DNA from: Roseiflexus sp. RS-1
GTDB taxonomy: Bacteria > Chloroflexota > Chloroflexia > Chloroflexales > Roseiflexaceae
Direction of reading: 5' to 3'
NCBI RefSeq assembly: GCF_000016665.1
Contig: NC_009523.1
Span: forward strand, 1,426,001 to 1,490,000
Length of the DNA stretch: 64,000 nucleotides
Shown here piece after piece: positions 9,329 to 18,710 of the stretch. The position numbers and the translations under genes are program-made. The notes under the pieces are model-generated. The model saw only the letters and a list, made by a program, of their open reading frames with translations. It was not told the origin of the DNA and did not search any database. The stretch's first letter is position 1. Every line of letters begins with the position of its first letter.

Positions 9329-9456
9329 ATGATCCCCGGCGTCGAACGCCACTTTTTCCAGAGGAGCGCCCTTTTCTGGCGTCACGCGATGTCGAAGCGT
9401 TTTCACCCGGTTCTCGACAGGTTATCCCACGTCTGTCCACATGCACCCTGAGAAGC

Positions 9457-9493
9457 GATAATGTGCCAGGGCGCTTTGCCGTGGCACATTATC
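9457..9493. promoter_or_regulatory. Perfect 12-bp inverted repeat between rplI and dnaB
   Basis: GATAATGTGCCA (9457-9468) and TGGCACATTATC (9482-9493) form a perfect 12-bp stem with a 13-base GC-rich loop. It lies after rplI and about 130 bases before the dnaB start. There is no U-tract after it on the minus strand, so it is not a classic terminator. It could be an operator or a leader or attenuator hairpin. Confidence 0.5.
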
Positions 9494-9526
9494 CAGACCG
9501 GATGTCCTATCGAATGTCGCAGATGG

Positions 9527-10024
9527 TCAGACTGTCTCTGGATCGGGGGGCAACTGGATCGCCCCTTCCTCGCCCTCAACAACGACGTTGATCACTGCCT
9601 CGACGCCCGCCATCAAGCGGATCGTTACCGGATAGATGCCGATACGCTTGATCGGCTCCTCCAGTTGAATCTTGCGGCGGTCGAATTCTACGCCGAGGAT
9701 CTCGCCAATCTTCCCGGCAATATCGCTGCTGGTGATCGAACCGTACAACCGGTCGAGTTCACCAACGCGCGCGGTGAAGCGCAGGGTTTGCCCGTGCAGG
9801 CGTGCAGCAATTGCCTGTGCATCGCGGCGCGTTGCTTCTTCGCGCCGCCGTTGCGCGGCAAGGCGCTCTTCGGCCTGCCTGATCTGCCCGCGCGTCGCCA
9901 GTACTGCCATCCCGCGCGGAATGAGATAATTGCGACCGTATCCGCCGGACACTTCACGAATCTCGCCAGCAACGCCAAGATTGGCAACGTCTTGCGTCAA
10001 CACAACTTTGATTTTGCTCCCCAC
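9527..10024 (-). CDS. rplI: 50S ribosomal protein L9
   Basis: KIKVVLTQDVANLGVAGEI followed by VSGGYGRNYLIPRGMAVLAT is the L9 N-terminal rRNA-binding domain. The C-terminal domain contains GKLYGSIT-like GELDRLYGSITSSDIA. The GTG at 10024 is chosen over upstream alternatives because AGGAG lies seven bases before it and L9 proteins start at this point; the product is 165 residues. The L9 gene is often grouped with replication genes, as here with dnaB downstream. Confidence 0.95.
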   Translation of the reverse strand: MGSKIKVVLTQDVANLGVAGEIREVSGGYGRNYLIPRGMAVLATRGQIRQAEERLAAQRRREEATRRDAQAIAARLHGQTLRFTARVGELDRLYGSITSSDIAGKIGEILGVEFDRRKIQLEEPIKRIGIYPVTIRLMAGVEAVINVVVEGEEGAIQLPPDPETV

Positions 10025-10274
10025 AGTCACGCTCCTGCAAAGATATTCTGCCAGATAACAATAAGGAAGCGCCGTTGCCGGCAGAGGCATCGGGCGCGTG
10101 TCGATCAAACAGCGACTATAGTATCACAGGATTGCCAGGAGCGCAACGGGCGCAAGTGTTGCGCTGCTGACATCCGGAAACTCCGCTGTCCAGGCAATGC
10201 CGTGTGAAACAATTGCCGGGGGCAATCTGTCGCCGACCCTCTCGTCGCCCGCATGACAATCAACTATCCATATC

Positions 10275-10934
10275 TCAGGAAGTGCAGGTATGAATGATCG
10301 CCGCAAGGTCGTGCAACCCTTCGACAACAGCGATCGGTTGGGGGGTGTCAGGCGGCAGCGTCGCCCCGTGGCGGTTGACCCAGATGGCGCGCATGCCCGC
10401 CATAGCCGCTCCGTGCAGGTCGTGTTCGGGCGAATCGCCGACGAAGATTGCTTCGTGGGGCGCAACTGCCAGGGCGCGCAGCGCAATGTGGAAGATCTGC
10501 GGGTCTGGCTTGGCGCAGCCGACTTCTTCTGAAACGATGATTGTATGCATATATAAGGATAAGTTGAAGCGTTCGATCTTCGGGCGCTGCGACCACGACG
10601 GTCCGTTCGTGACAAGGGCGAGACGATAGCGCGCGCCGAGGGCAGTCAGCAATGCCGGCGCTTCTGGATCGAGGGTGAGCGTGTCGAACCAGATATCGCG
10701 GTAGCGCGTGAAAGCGTCGTCGATGATGCGCTGATCGACAATACCCTGGGCGCGCAGAAAGTCGGGCAATTGCTCGATCCAGACCTTCGCAGCCAGCGCG
10801 GTGTGCACCAGCGTCTCCAGATCATAGCGCATATGTGCAGCGACGTTCGCCAGTGCATTGCGCAGGCAGGCGATCCAGTGCGCCCGAAGATCGTACAGGG
10901 TGTTATCGAGGTCAAAAAGCACGGCGCGGATCAT
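10275..10934 (-). CDS. HAD-superfamily hydrolase (phosphatase)
   Basis: The product begins MIRAVLFDLDNTLYD, the HAD motif I with two catalytic aspartates. Motif II is LALVTNGPS, the lysine-bearing region is EVGCAKPDPQIFHIAL and motif IV is AIFVGDSPEHDLHGAAMAGM. A helical cap lies between motifs I and II. The family removes phosphate from small phosphorylated metabolites; the substrate is unknown. The start at 10934 removes eleven residues that precede motif I. It follows the metallo-beta-lactamase-fold gene by about 20 bases and is probably in the same operon. Confidence 0.88.
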   Translation of the reverse strand: MIRAVLFDLDNTLYDLRAHWIACLRNALANVAAHMRYDLETLVHTALAAKVWIEQLPDFLRAQGIVDQRIIDDAFTRYRDIWFDTLTLDPEAPALLTALGARYRLALVTNGPSWSQRPKIERFNLSLYMHTIIVSEEVGCAKPDPQIFHIALRALAVAPHEAIFVGDSPEHDLHGAAMAGMRAIWVNRHGATLPPDTPQPIAVVEGLHDLAAIIHTCTS

Positions 10935-10954
10935 AGGGTTGTGATCCTTTTCCT

Positions 10955-11920
10955 TCAGCAGGTGCATCGTCGCCAGGAGTACTGTCCGCCATCATGTTCG
11001 ATCTGTTCAATGCGTCCCTGCGTTGCCAGATATTCCAGGTGTGCCAGCGTTTCCGCCATAGCAAAGCGCATCTGGTGTGATGTGAGTTCCTGGAGCGGAA
11101 ACACCGCTGTGCATACATCGTATGCAGTCGCTCCTGCGCCAACGGCGCGTTCCATAGCTGCCAGACGCTCGGCGTGATGGATACGCAGTTCTTCAAGGCG
11201 TTCGTGGAAGCGCGTGATCGGCGGTCCGTGTCCCGGCAATGCCAGCGCCACGTCGAGTTCCGCCAGGCGGTCGAGCGATGCGAGAAACTGTGCCAGCGGA
11301 TTGCCATGCGTCCATCCCCACAGCCCAACGTTGGGCGTAATTTTGATCAGCACTGCATCGCCACAGATCAACAGGCGTTCTTCAGCGCAGTAGAACACCA
11401 GATGGTCGTCGCTGTGTCCAGGTGTCGCAACCGGCACGAACACGCGCCTGCCGATCGTCAATGGTTCACCAGCCGGAAGGTGGGTTAAGACGACCGGCGT
11501 TGGATGGGTCATCAAGCGCAGGTTGACAATATCTTCCGTTACTGTTGCCATCAGATCGCGCGGCATTCCGTGCGCACCAAAGAATGTGGCGGTTATCTCG
11601 TGGGCGCGTGAGTCGCTGTGCCACTGCGCCCGGGCAAATGCCGCTTCGCCTGCTGAAAGCGCCACAGATGCACCCGACAGGCTCTGGAGCCAGCCTGCCA
11701 TGCCATAGTGATCGGGATGCGCGTGGGTCAGCACAATGCGCCGGATCGATGCCGGATCGACGCCGTAGCGGTTGAATGCTTCGCGCCACGCCGCCCGACC
11801 TGGCGGATAATTGAGTCCGGCGTCGATGATGGTCCATCCATCGTCATCACGCATCAGGTAGGCGTTCACGATTCGCAATGGGAATGGCAATGGCAACTGA
11901 ACCTGATGGATGTCTTCCAT
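10955..11920 (-). CDS. Metallo-beta-lactamase-fold hydrolase
   Basis: The protein has the metal-binding motif THAHPDHYGMAGWL (HxHxDH), a further His in VATPGHSDDHLVFY, the metal Asp in LLICGDAVL and the final His in ALPGHGPPI. These are all the ligands of a binuclear hydrolase of the glyoxalase II/RNase Z-like superfamily. The C-terminal helical region ending in LEYLATQGRIEQI resembles the winged-helix-like tail of LACTB2-type proteins. Cytoplasmic location is inferred from the lack of a signal. The ATG at 11920 has AAGG upstream. The neighbouring HAD hydrolase is on the same strand. Confidence 0.87.
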   Translation of the reverse strand: MEDIHQVQLPLPFPLRIVNAYLMRDDDGWTIIDAGLNYPPGRAAWREAFNRYGVDPASIRRIVLTHAHPDHYGMAGWLQSLSGASVALSAGEAAFARAQWHSDSRAHEITATFFGAHGMPRDLMATVTEDIVNLRLMTHPTPVVLTHLPAGEPLTIGRRVFVPVATPGHSDDHLVFYCAEERLLICGDAVLIKITPNVGLWGWTHGNPLAQFLASLDRLAELDVALALPGHGPPITRFHERLEELRIHHAERLAAMERAVGAGATAYDVCTAVFPLQELTSHQMRFAMAETLAHLEYLATQGRIEQIEHDGGQYSWRRCTC

Positions 11921-11961
11921 GGTATCATGCCTTTCGTACAACGAATCATCAAGGACCGTGC

Positions 11962-12735
11962 GTGATCGACATCGACATTGAAGAATTGCAGGTTTGGGCG
12001 CGCGAATGCGGTGATATTGCGCTGCGCCTGTTCAATCGCGTCAAAGCTCAACGCAAAGCCGACAACAGCCCGGTCACCGAGGCGGATGTAACGATCGAGC
12101 GCATGCTGGTCGAACGGCTCACGCAGCGCTACCCGGATCACGGCATCATCGGCGAGGAGCAGACGAGAATCGACATAACGAAAGAGTATGTATGGGCGCT
12201 CGACCCAATCGACGGAACCGCGTCGTTTGTCGCGGGTCTGCCGGTGTGGGGGATTTCGATCGGGTTGTTGCATCGTGGTGTTCCGTGCGCTGGACTGTTT
12301 TACATGCCTGTTACCGACGACTGTTACTGGGCGCTTGAGGATCGCGCGTTCCTTGGTCGGCAGCCGATCAGCGTTGTTGTGGCGGCAGATCACGAATGGA
12401 ACAGTGAAGACTGGCTGGCTATCCCTTCCGACGCGCATCGTCGGCTCGACATCGATTTCATCGGTAAGACGCGCAGCCTGGGTTCTGCTGCGGCCGCGAT
12501 CTGTTATGTTGCCCGTGGTTCGGCGCTGGGCGCCGTTCTGACCTGCGCAACCATCTGGGATCTGGCGGGCGGGATTGCAATACTGAAGGCTGCGGGCGGT
12601 GTCGGCGTCACTCTATCGGGTAGACCGCTCGATAACGCCGCACTGCTGGAAGGACGGGTCACACGCGAGCCATTGCTGTTTGGCGCTCCGGGCACTGTCG
12701 AAGCGCTCCGTTACCGTATTCGGGCGCGTCGCTAA
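11962..12735 (+). CDS. Inositol monophosphatase family protein
   Basis: The 257-residue product carries the family motifs GIIGEEQ (metal ligand Glu), ALDPIDGTASFV (DPxDGT) and WDLAGGIAILKAAGG. Members dephosphorylate inositol phosphate, PAP or histidinol phosphate with magnesium; which of these applies cannot be decided here. The GTG at 11962 is preferred because AAGGA precedes it and the N-terminus IDIEELQVWARECGDIAL then matches the family start. It is transcribed away from the metallo-hydrolase gene from a shared 41-base gap and toward rpsI. Confidence 0.88.
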   Translation: MIDIDIEELQVWARECGDIALRLFNRVKAQRKADNSPVTEADVTIERMLVERLTQRYPDHGIIGEEQTRIDITKEYVWALDPIDGTASFVAGLPVWGISIGLLHRGVPCAGLFYMPVTDDCYWALEDRAFLGRQPISVVVAADHEWNSEDWLAIPSDAHRRLDIDFIGKTRSLGSAAAAICYVARGSALGAVLTCATIWDLAGGIAILKAAGGVGVTLSGRPLDNAALLEGRVTREPLLFGAPGTVEALRYRIRARR

Positions 12736-12748
12736 AATCAACAGCACA

Positions 12749-12774
12749 GTTCGGAGGGATGTCACCCTCCGAAC
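12749..12774. terminator. Bidirectional hairpin between the phosphatase gene and rpsI
   Basis: GTTCGGAGGG (12749-12758) pairs perfectly with CCCTCCGAAC (12765-12774) across a six-base loop. It lies in the 68-base gap between two convergent genes, the position expected for a shared terminator. Only a weak T-tract is present. Confidence 0.65.
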
Positions 12775-12803
12775 CGTATGCTTGCATCGCACCCCAGACC
12801 AGG

Positions 12804-13202
12804 CTATCGCTTCGTGTACTGTGGCCGCTTGCGCGCGCGCTTGAGACCGGCTTTCTTGCGTTCTTTCATGCGCGGATCGCGCGTGATCAACCCGGCCTTC
12901 TTCAAGGTGGGGCGGAAATCGGGATTGGCATCGAGCAGCGCGCGGGTAATACCGTGGCGCACTGCCTGCGCCTGCCCGCTGACGCCGCCGCCGCGCACCT
13001 TGACCAGCACATTGTAGGCGCCGGTCGTACCGGTCAGTTCCAGCGGTTGGAGGATCTCACGGGCGTACAACTCGCGTGCACCGAAGTACTCGCGGATCGA
13101 CTTGCCGTTGACAACGATCTCACCGCTGCCGGGGAATAGCCGGACCCGCGCCACAGCGGTCTTACGGCGGCCCGTTCCCTGAAAATAGCGCTTTTCGATC
13201 AT
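12804..13202 (-). CDS. rpsI: 30S ribosomal protein S9
   Basis: A 132-residue protein with the S9 start [19 protein letters not shown], central [17 protein letters not shown] and the C-terminal [26 protein letters not shown]-type tail. That basic tail reaches the P-site tRNA in bacterial ribosomes. It is the last gene of the long ribosomal block and follows rplM by about 20 bases, the usual L13-S9 pair. Confidence 0.97.
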   Translation of the reverse strand: MIEKRYFQGTGRRKTAVARVRLFPGSGEIVVNGKSIREYFGARELYAREILQPLELTGTTGAYNVLVKVRGGGVSGQAQAVRHGITRALLDANPDFRPTLKKAGLITRDPRMKERKKAGLKRARKRPQYTKR

Positions 13203-13223
13203 GGGTTGCTCCAGTACACACTG

Positions 13224-13664
13224 CTAGCCGCGAGGTCGCGGTTCGTAGACTTTCGGTTGCTGTGCCGCGTGTGGATGTTTCGGTCCGGCGTAAATCTTCA
13301 GTTTCGTCAACTGTTGACGTCCCAGGCGAGTTTTGGGCAGCATACCTTTCACGGCGAAGCGCAGCACACGCTCCGGATGCTTTGCCATCAACTGTTTGAA
13401 CGATACCGCCTTGAACCCGCCGGGGTAGTTCGAGTGGCGGTAATACATTTTCTGTTCCGGCTTCCTGCCGGTCAGCCGGATACGTTCGGCATTGACGACG
13501 ATCACGAAGTCGCCGCCATCGATATACGGGCTAAACGTCGGTTTGTGCTTGCCGCGCAGCAGGGTTGCGATCTGCGTTGCGAGCCGACCGAGAGTCTGAT
13601 TCGTCGCGTCGATCACATACCACTCGCGCTGCACTTCCGACGCCTTTTGCGCGTAGGTTTTCAT
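13224..13664 (-). CDS. rplM: 50S ribosomal protein L13
   Basis: The 146-residue product shows the L13 features [51 protein letters not shown] and the conserved [19 protein letters not shown]. It assembles early onto 23S rRNA. Its ATG overlaps the truA stop by four bases, suggesting translational coupling, and rpsI follows. Confidence 0.97.
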   Translation of the reverse strand: MKTYAQKASEVQREWYVIDATNQTLGRLATQIATLLRGKHKPTFSPYIDGGDFVIVVNAERIRLTGRKPEQKMYYRHSNYPGGFKAVSFKQLMAKHPERVLRFAVKGMLPKTRLGRQQLTKLKIYAGPKHPHAAQQPKVYEPRPRG

Positions 13665-14473
13665 AGTTGCATCCTTGTCTCGGTCACTCCATGCGGTGCA
13701 GCAGGTTCGTCCGCCGCACCCGTTCCATCTTCCGGATAGCGCACTGCCATCAGGTAGAGACCATGGGCTGGCGCCAGCACTCTGGCGCGTCGGTCATCAC
13801 CTGCCAGCACTGCTGCAAACCGGTCGGCGTCGATTCGCCCTTCGCCGACCTGAATAAGCGTCCCGACCAGATTCCGCACCATATGGCGGAGGAACGCATT
13901 CGCCGCAATATCGATCAGCACCAGCGGTTGTCCCCACACTTCAGTGCGCGTGCAGCGCGCCTCGTAGCAGATCCGCACCGTCGATCCTTCCTGCGGTCCG
14001 TCGCTCAGCGGCGCGAAATCGTGTGTTCCGATCACCTGCCTCACTACAGCGTCCATTGCGGCTGTATCGAGGCGGCGCGGCACATATGCCGCGTGGCGGC
14101 GCAGCAGCGGTGAGGGCGTGCGACCATTGTCGATGACGTAGCGATACTCGCGACGTACTGCCGAGTAGCGTGCATGAAAATCATCGGGCGCTTCCCAGGC
14201 GGCAAGGACGCCGACATCTTCCGGGAGAATGCCGTTCAACCCCCGCACAATCGTGGATATTGTATGGCGGGTATCGGTTCGGACATTCGCCACCTGTCCA
14301 CGGGCATGCACCCCGGCATCGGTACGTCCAGCCAGCGTCATCCGGCGGCGCTCGCCAGTCAGTTGTTGCCAGGCAGCCTCAAGCACCCCCTGGACCGAGC
14401 GGCCATTCGTTTGCCACTGAGAGCCGACAAAGTCGGCGCCGTCATACTCGATCCGCAGCGCAATGTTTCGCAT
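13661..14473 (-). CDS. truA: tRNA pseudouridine synthase A
   Basis: The 270-residue protein begins [18 protein letters not shown] and contains [15 protein letters not shown], where the Asp is the catalytic nucleophile, followed by [16 protein letters not shown] and [19 protein letters not shown]. TruA modifies U38-40 in the anticodon stem-loop. It begins immediately after the rplQ stop and overlaps rplM, so it is embedded in the ribosomal operon. Confidence 0.96.
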   Translation of the reverse strand: MRNIALRIEYDGADFVGSQWQTNGRSVQGVLEAAWQQLTGERRRMTLAGRTDAGVHARGQVANVRTDTRHTISTIVRGLNGILPEDVGVLAAWEAPDDFHARYSAVRREYRYVIDNGRTPSPLLRRHAAYVPRRLDTAAMDAVVRQVIGTHDFAPLSDGPQEGSTVRICYEARCTRTEVWGQPLVLIDIAANAFLRHMVRNLVGTLIQVGEGRIDADRFAAVLAGDDRRARVLAPAHGLYLMAVRYPEDGTGAADEPAAPHGVTETRMQL

Positions 14474-14824
14474 TTAGAGCAGTTCGATCTGCACCATTGT
14501 CGCGCCATCGCCCTGGCGCTGCCCCAACTTCGTAATGCGGGTAAAACCGCTTGTGCGATCGGCATACTGAGTTGGCGCAAAACTGAAGAGCCGACGCATT
14601 GCCGTTTTGCTCGCCAGCCGCGAAAGCGCCATGCGCCGGTTATGAGGCGTATCCTGGCGCGCCAGCGAAATCAACTTTTCCATTTCTGGTTGAACGGCTT
14701 TAGCTTTTGCCAGCGTCGTCCGGATGCGGCGATGCTCGATCAGAGCGATCATCAACCCGCGGATCAGCGCCTCACGCTGTTCTTTTTCTCTGCCAAGCAG
14801 ATATCCCTTTTTGCGGTGTCGCAT
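14474..14824 (-). CDS. rplQ: 50S ribosomal protein L17
   Basis: This 116-residue protein begins MRHRKKGYLLGREKEQREAL and has IEHRRIRTTLAKAKAVQPEMEK plus the RITKLGQRQGDGATMVQIEL ending typical of bacterial L17. It follows rpoA by 12 bases, as in most bacteria. Confidence 0.97.
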   Translation of the reverse strand: MRHRKKGYLLGREKEQREALIRGLMIALIEHRRIRTTLAKAKAVQPEMEKLISLARQDTPHNRRMALSRLASKTAMRRLFSFAPTQYADRTSGFTRITKLGQRQGDGATMVQIELL

Positions 14825-14836
14825 AGCACTTCCTCA

Positions 14837-15808
14837 TCAACCCTCGATCTCTGCACGAGCCGCGTGCGATGTTTGACCGATCCGTGGAATATAGCCGCGT
14901 TCGATCAATTTATCGCGGATTTCTTCCATCGATTTTTGTCCCAGATTCCGCACCGACAGCAGCGCCTTTTCGTCCATTTCGAGCACCTGACCGACTTTGG
15001 TAATATCGGCGCGCTTGAGACAGTTGTAGGTCCGTGTTGAGAGATCGAGCTCCTCGATCGGCGTATCATAAATATCCGCCGGGATAGCCAGTCCGTTGGG
15101 CGCTGTAGTCGGTTCCGCTTCTGTCGAGAGGCGATTGAAGTCGGCAATCGTCTGCGAATACTGAACCAGCACCTGCGCCGCGTGGCTGAGCGCATCCCCC
15201 GGCTTGATCGTTCCATCAGTCCAGATTTCGATCAACAGGCTGTCGATATCGGTCGCCTGCCCCACGCGAATATGTTCAACCACATAATTGACCTTGGGGA
15301 CAGGAGTAAAGATCGCATCAATCGGGATTTCGCCGATCGGCAGCGCATCGCGCTGATCCGCCGGCAGGTAGCCGCGCCCGCGTTCGACCGTCATTTCCAT
15401 ATCAATGGCGGCATCGTCGCGATCGATCGTACAGATATAGTGGTTGGGATTAACGATCTCGACATTGCTTGGCGCATCAATATCCGCAGCGCGAACAACG
15501 CCGGCGCCGCGTTTCGACAGCGATATTTTCACAGGACGTTCGGCATAGGAACGCAAACGAATACCTTTGATGTTCAAGACAATCTCAGTGACGTCTTCTT
15601 TGACCCCCGGAATAGTCGAGAACTCATGAAATACTCCCTCGATCTTGATCTTCGTAATCGCCGCACCAGGGATGGAAGAGAGCAGAACGCGGCGCAGCGC
15701 ATTTCCAAGCGTATGTCCGTACCCTGGATCGAGCGGCTCGATTTTGAACCGTCCGTAATTTTCAGCAGCGGTAACGACTTCAATCTTTGGCATGGCGATA
15801 TCCAGCAT
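14837..15808 (-). CDS. rpoA: DNA-directed RNA polymerase subunit alpha
   Basis: The 323-residue protein has the assembly domain with GYGHTLGNALRRVLLSSIPG and ITKIKIEGVFHEFSTIPGV. Its C-terminal domain includes EELDLSTRTYNCLKRADI and LLSVRNLGQKSMEEIRDKL, the part that contacts UP elements and activators. The ATG at 15808 has a perfect AAGGAGG five bases upstream; the longer frame to 15850 is rejected. It lies between rpsD and rplQ, the standard alpha-operon order. Confidence 0.98.
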   Translation of the reverse strand: MLDIAMPKIEVVTAAENYGRFKIEPLDPGYGHTLGNALRRVLLSSIPGAAITKIKIEGVFHEFSTIPGVKEDVTEIVLNIKGIRLRSYAERPVKISLSKRGAGVVRAADIDAPSNVEIVNPNHYICTIDRDDAAIDMEMTVERGRGYLPADQRDALPIGEIPIDAIFTPVPKVNYVVEHIRVGQATDIDSLLIEIWTDGTIKPGDALSHAAQVLVQYSQTIADFNRLSTEAEPTTAPNGLAIPADIYDTPIEELDLSTRTYNCLKRADITKVGQVLEMDEKALLSVRNLGQKSMEEIRDKLIERGYIPRIGQTSHAARAEIEG

Positions 15809-15901
15809 GATCGCCTCCTTTTCTGGCTGATCACACGATCCGGGTTCCACGCGATGCTCCTGCCAGCGTTCCGCTGGGCGGCATCAGGAACCCGGAACCG
15901 A

Positions 15902-16522
15902 TCAGCGGCTGTAGAACTCAACAATCAATTGTTCGTTGATGCCCGGCTCTGCATCCTCACGACGCGGCATCGCAACCACTTCACCCGACAGATCCGCCGG
16001 ATTCAGGCGGAGCCAGTCTGGTGTTTTATGGCGCGCGAGCGCACCGCTGTCAATCAGGTTCTTGAAGTACGTGCGGCGGCGGCTCTCCGGTCGAACGGCT
16101 ATCGTTTCCCCGACGCGCACCGTATACGACGGGATATTCGTTTTCCGTCCGTTCACCGTAATATGCCCGTGGGAGACCAGTTGCCGCGCCTGGGCGCGGG
16201 TAGTTGCGAAACCCAGGCGATACACGACATTGTCGAGTCGCCGCTCAAGCAGAATAAACAGGTACGCGCCGGTCTCACCGGGAAAGCGTTGCGCCTTCTC
16301 GAAAATGCGGCGGAACTGGCGTTCCAGCACGCCATAGACATAGCGCGCCTTCTGTTTTTCGAGCAGTTGCAACCCATAATCCGACACCTGCCGTCGACGC
16401 GCCGACGGTCCGTGCTGGCCCGGAGGAAACGGCCGTTTTGCCAGGATGCGCTGACCCTTATCCGTAATGCCGATCCCCAGGCGTCGGCTGACTTTTCCTA
16501 CAGGTCCTCGATAGCGAGCCAT
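15902..16522 (-). CDS. rpsD: 30S ribosomal protein S4
   Basis: The 206-residue product starts [15 protein letters not shown] and contains [26 protein letters not shown], the S4 RNA-binding domain [20 protein letters not shown] and the [15 protein letters not shown] motif. It nucleates 30S assembly and in other bacteria represses the alpha operon. The N-terminus lacks the zinc Cys set, so it is the zinc-free form. The ATG at 16522 follows GGAG. Confidence 0.97.
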   Translation of the reverse strand: MARYRGPVGKVSRRLGIGITDKGQRILAKRPFPPGQHGPSARRRQVSDYGLQLLEKQKARYVYGVLERQFRRIFEKAQRFPGETGAYLFILLERRLDNVVYRLGFATTRAQARQLVSHGHITVNGRKTNIPSYTVRVGETIAVRPESRRRTYFKNLIDSGALARHKTPDWLRLNPADLSGEVVAMPRREDAEPGINEQLIVEFYSR

Positions 16523-16543
16523 CAATCACTCCTCAGTCATCTC

Positions 16544-16963
16544 TCAGACACGCCGGCGCTTGGGCGGTCGGCAACCATTGTGCGGGATCGGCGTCACATC
16601 GGTAATCGCAGTCACCTGCAAGCCAGCCGCCTGCAGTGACCGGATCGCCGCTTCGCGTCCGGCGCCCGGTCCTTTCACGAAGACCTCAACCTGACGCATG
16701 CCATTCTCCATGGCCTTGCGTGCCGCGTTTTCGGCTGCCACCTGAGCAGCATACGGCGTACTCTTGCGGGATCCTTTGAAGCCATTCTGTCCGGCGCTTG
16801 ACCAGCAGATCACATTCCCGGCTGGATCGGTGATCGTGACAATCGTATTGTTGAACGTACTCTGGATATGCGCCTGACCACGCGGCACATTCTTCTTTTC
16901 ACGGCGTTTACCGCGCTGTCGTTTGGTCGCGGCGGCCGAACCTTTTGCTGCTTGCTTTGCCAT
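16544..16963 (-). CDS. rpsK: 30S ribosomal protein S11
   Basis: The 139-residue protein has a basic N-terminal extension followed by [59 protein letters not shown] and the C-terminal [15 protein letters not shown]. These are diagnostic of S11 on the 30S platform. It lies between rpsM and rpsD. Confidence 0.97.
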   Translation of the reverse strand: MAKQAAKGSAAATKRQRGKRREKKNVPRGQAHIQSTFNNTIVTITDPAGNVICWSSAGQNGFKGSRKSTPYAAQVAAENAARKAMENGMRQVEVFVKGPGAGREAAIRSLQAAGLQVTAITDVTPIPHNGCRPPKRRRV

Positions 16964-17040
16964 GCTGTCTCCCTGGTCTCCTGCGTCGGATGCACGGTTG
17001 GATTGCCAGTGTGGGTCTAACCGTCATCCAGCAACGCGGT

Positions 17041-17424
17041 TTACTTCTTCACTGTCTTCTTCTTGATGCCAATCGCCTGACCCCGGCGACCGCGGCGGGT
17101 GCGCGCATTGGTGCGGGTGCGCTGACCGCGCACCGGCATGCCTTTGCGATGGCGCAGACCGCGGTAGCACCCGATATCCATCAGACGCTTGATATTCATC
17201 TGGATTTCGCGGCGCAGATCGCCTTCGACGCGATACTCACGCTCGACAATTTCACGGATCCGCGAAACCTCCTCTTCGGTCAGATCGCGCACCCGGGTTG
17301 CGGGGTTGACGTTTGCTTTACGCAGCACCTCAGCCCCGTTGGATCGCCCGATACCGAAGATATACGTAATGGCGATTTCGATCCGTTTGTTGCGCGGGAG
17401 GTCAACCCCTGCGATGCGTGCCAT
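17041..17424 (-). CDS. rpsM: 30S ribosomal protein S13
   Basis: This 127-residue protein begins [20 protein letters not shown]-like sequence with [20 protein letters not shown], then the [24 protein letters not shown] block and a Lys-rich C-terminal tail that contacts P-site tRNA. It follows rpmJ by about 100 bases and precedes rpsK. Confidence 0.97.
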   Translation of the reverse strand: MARIAGVDLPRNKRIEIAITYIFGIGRSNGAEVLRKANVNPATRVRDLTEEEVSRIREIVEREYRVEGDLRREIQMNIKRLMDIGCYRGLRHRKGMPVRGQRTRTNARTRRGRRGQAIGIKKKTVKK

Positions 17425-17526
17425 ACGCTCCCCTTACTGACTGATGTTGCGCGCCGCCAGGCGACGCAACCGTACATCTCCTGCGGAACGACGCATTCCA
17501 CCACATCGATCCGCTTCCTCGAACAT

Positions 17527-17643
17527 TCATCCCTGGCGCTGCTTATGCTTGGGTTGGCGACTACAGATGACGCGCAGCACACCCTTGCGTTTGATAACGC
17601 GGCAATATTCGCAGCGCGGCTTGACCGACGCTCGAACTTTCAT
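17527..17643 (-). CDS. rpmJ: 50S ribosomal protein L36
   Basis: A 38-residue frame reads [20 protein letters not shown] and continues with [18 protein letters not shown]. Cys11, Cys14, Cys27 and His33 form the zinc-binding set of the C+ L36 type. It lies between infA and rpsM, the standard place, and GGAAGGAACAAAC precedes the ATG. Confidence 0.96.
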   Translation of the reverse strand: MKVRASVKPRCEYCRVIKRKGVLRVICSRQPKHKQRQG

Positions 17644-17757
17644 GTTTGTTCCTTCCTGTACCGAACATCAACAACCTGCGACGTTTCAACAATCAAAAAG
17701 AATACCACCTTCTCTGCCGCGCGCTGCACGGAAGACTCACAAGATACGCTTCTCAAT

Positions 17758-17979
17758 TCACTTGTAGCGATACGTGATGCGCCCACGCGTCAGATCGTAG
17801 GGCGACAATTCGACCAGCACCCGATCTCCTTTGAGAATGCGAATATAATTCATCCGCATACGACCTGAAATATGAGCCAGCACCTCGTGCCCATTTTCGA
17901 GTTTTACGCGAAACATGGCGTTTGGCAACGGCTCAGTAATCGTTCCTTCCATCTCGATGACATCTTTTTTTTTGGACAT
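17758..17979 (-). CDS. infA: Translation initiation factor IF-1
   Basis: The 73-residue protein has [20 protein letters not shown], the OB-fold stretch [20 protein letters not shown] and [20 protein letters not shown], all canonical for IF-1. It lies 15 bases downstream of adk. The map gene, often found between adk and infA, is absent here. Confidence 0.97.
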   Translation of the reverse strand: MSKKKDVIEMEGTITEPLPNAMFRVKLENGHEVLAHISGRMRMNYIRILKGDRVLVELSPYDLTRGRITYRYK

Positions 17980-17994
17980 GCTGCTCCTTTCTTG

Positions 17995-18675
17995 CTACGC
18001 GCTTTCGTCGGAAGGCGTCGCGCTAACAGCGTATTTGTTGAGTGCTTCGATCATACTACGTGTCACCTGCGAAATCTCACGGCGCCCATCGATTTCGACC
18101 AGCACCCCCTGGTCGCGATAGTACTCGATCAACGGCATCGTTTGGGCAAAATAGACTTCGAGCCGATGACGCGCCGTTTCCATTGTATCATCACTGCGCT
18201 GATACAGTTTCCCACCGCAATCATCACAGACATTCGGATGTTTCGATGGGAAATAGTAAATATTATACGTCGAGCCACAGGTTTTGCAAGTCTGTCGCCC
18301 GGCGATACGCCGCAGCAGCATATCTTCCGGCACGCGAATGTAAAGGACGACATCGATCCGCCGTCCCTGTTTGTTGAGCTCCGCTTCGAGCGCCCGCGCC
18401 TGCTCGCGGGTGCGCGGGAACCCGTCGAAAATCACGCCCCGACTGCAATCGGGCTGACTGATGCGTTCGACAATCATGCGAATGACCACTTCGTCCGGCA
18501 CCAGTTCGCCACGATCCATATACGACTTCGCCAGCATACCGAGTTCTGTTCCCTGGCGAAGCGCCGCGCGGAACAGATCGCCGCTGGCGACGTGCACCAT
18601 TCCGGTATGCTCCTCAAGATATTTCGCCTGGGTGCCTTTCCCGGCGCCAGGCGCTCCGAGCAGAATGATATCCAT
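17995..18675 (-). CDS. adk: Adenylate kinase
   Basis: The 226-residue enzyme begins with the P-loop IILLGAPGAGKGTQAKYL and has GDLFRAAL and GVIFDGFPRTREQA. Its long LID domain carries four cysteines (CKTCG ... CDDCGG), indicating a zinc-stabilised LID as in thermophiles and Gram-positives. It equilibrates ATP, AMP and ADP. The gene is downstream of secY, the normal spc-operon position. Confidence 0.97.
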   Translation of the reverse strand: MDIILLGAPGAGKGTQAKYLEEHTGMVHVASGDLFRAALRQGTELGMLAKSYMDRGELVPDEVVIRMIVERISQPDCSRGVIFDGFPRTREQARALEAELNKQGRRIDVVLYIRVPEDMLLRRIAGRQTCKTCGSTYNIYYFPSKHPNVCDDCGGKLYQRSDDTMETARHRLEVYFAQTMPLIEYYRDQGVLVEIDGRREISQVTRSMIEALNKYAVSATPSDESA

Positions 18676-18710
18676 GGCACACCCCTCTGCACGTCGTCGA
18701 ACGCCGGTGG

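Noticed and set aside
7790-9451. 553-residue plus-strand frame opposite dnaB
   Set aside because: It is the complement of dnaB and its neighbour; no ribosome-binding site or protein-family features were seen.
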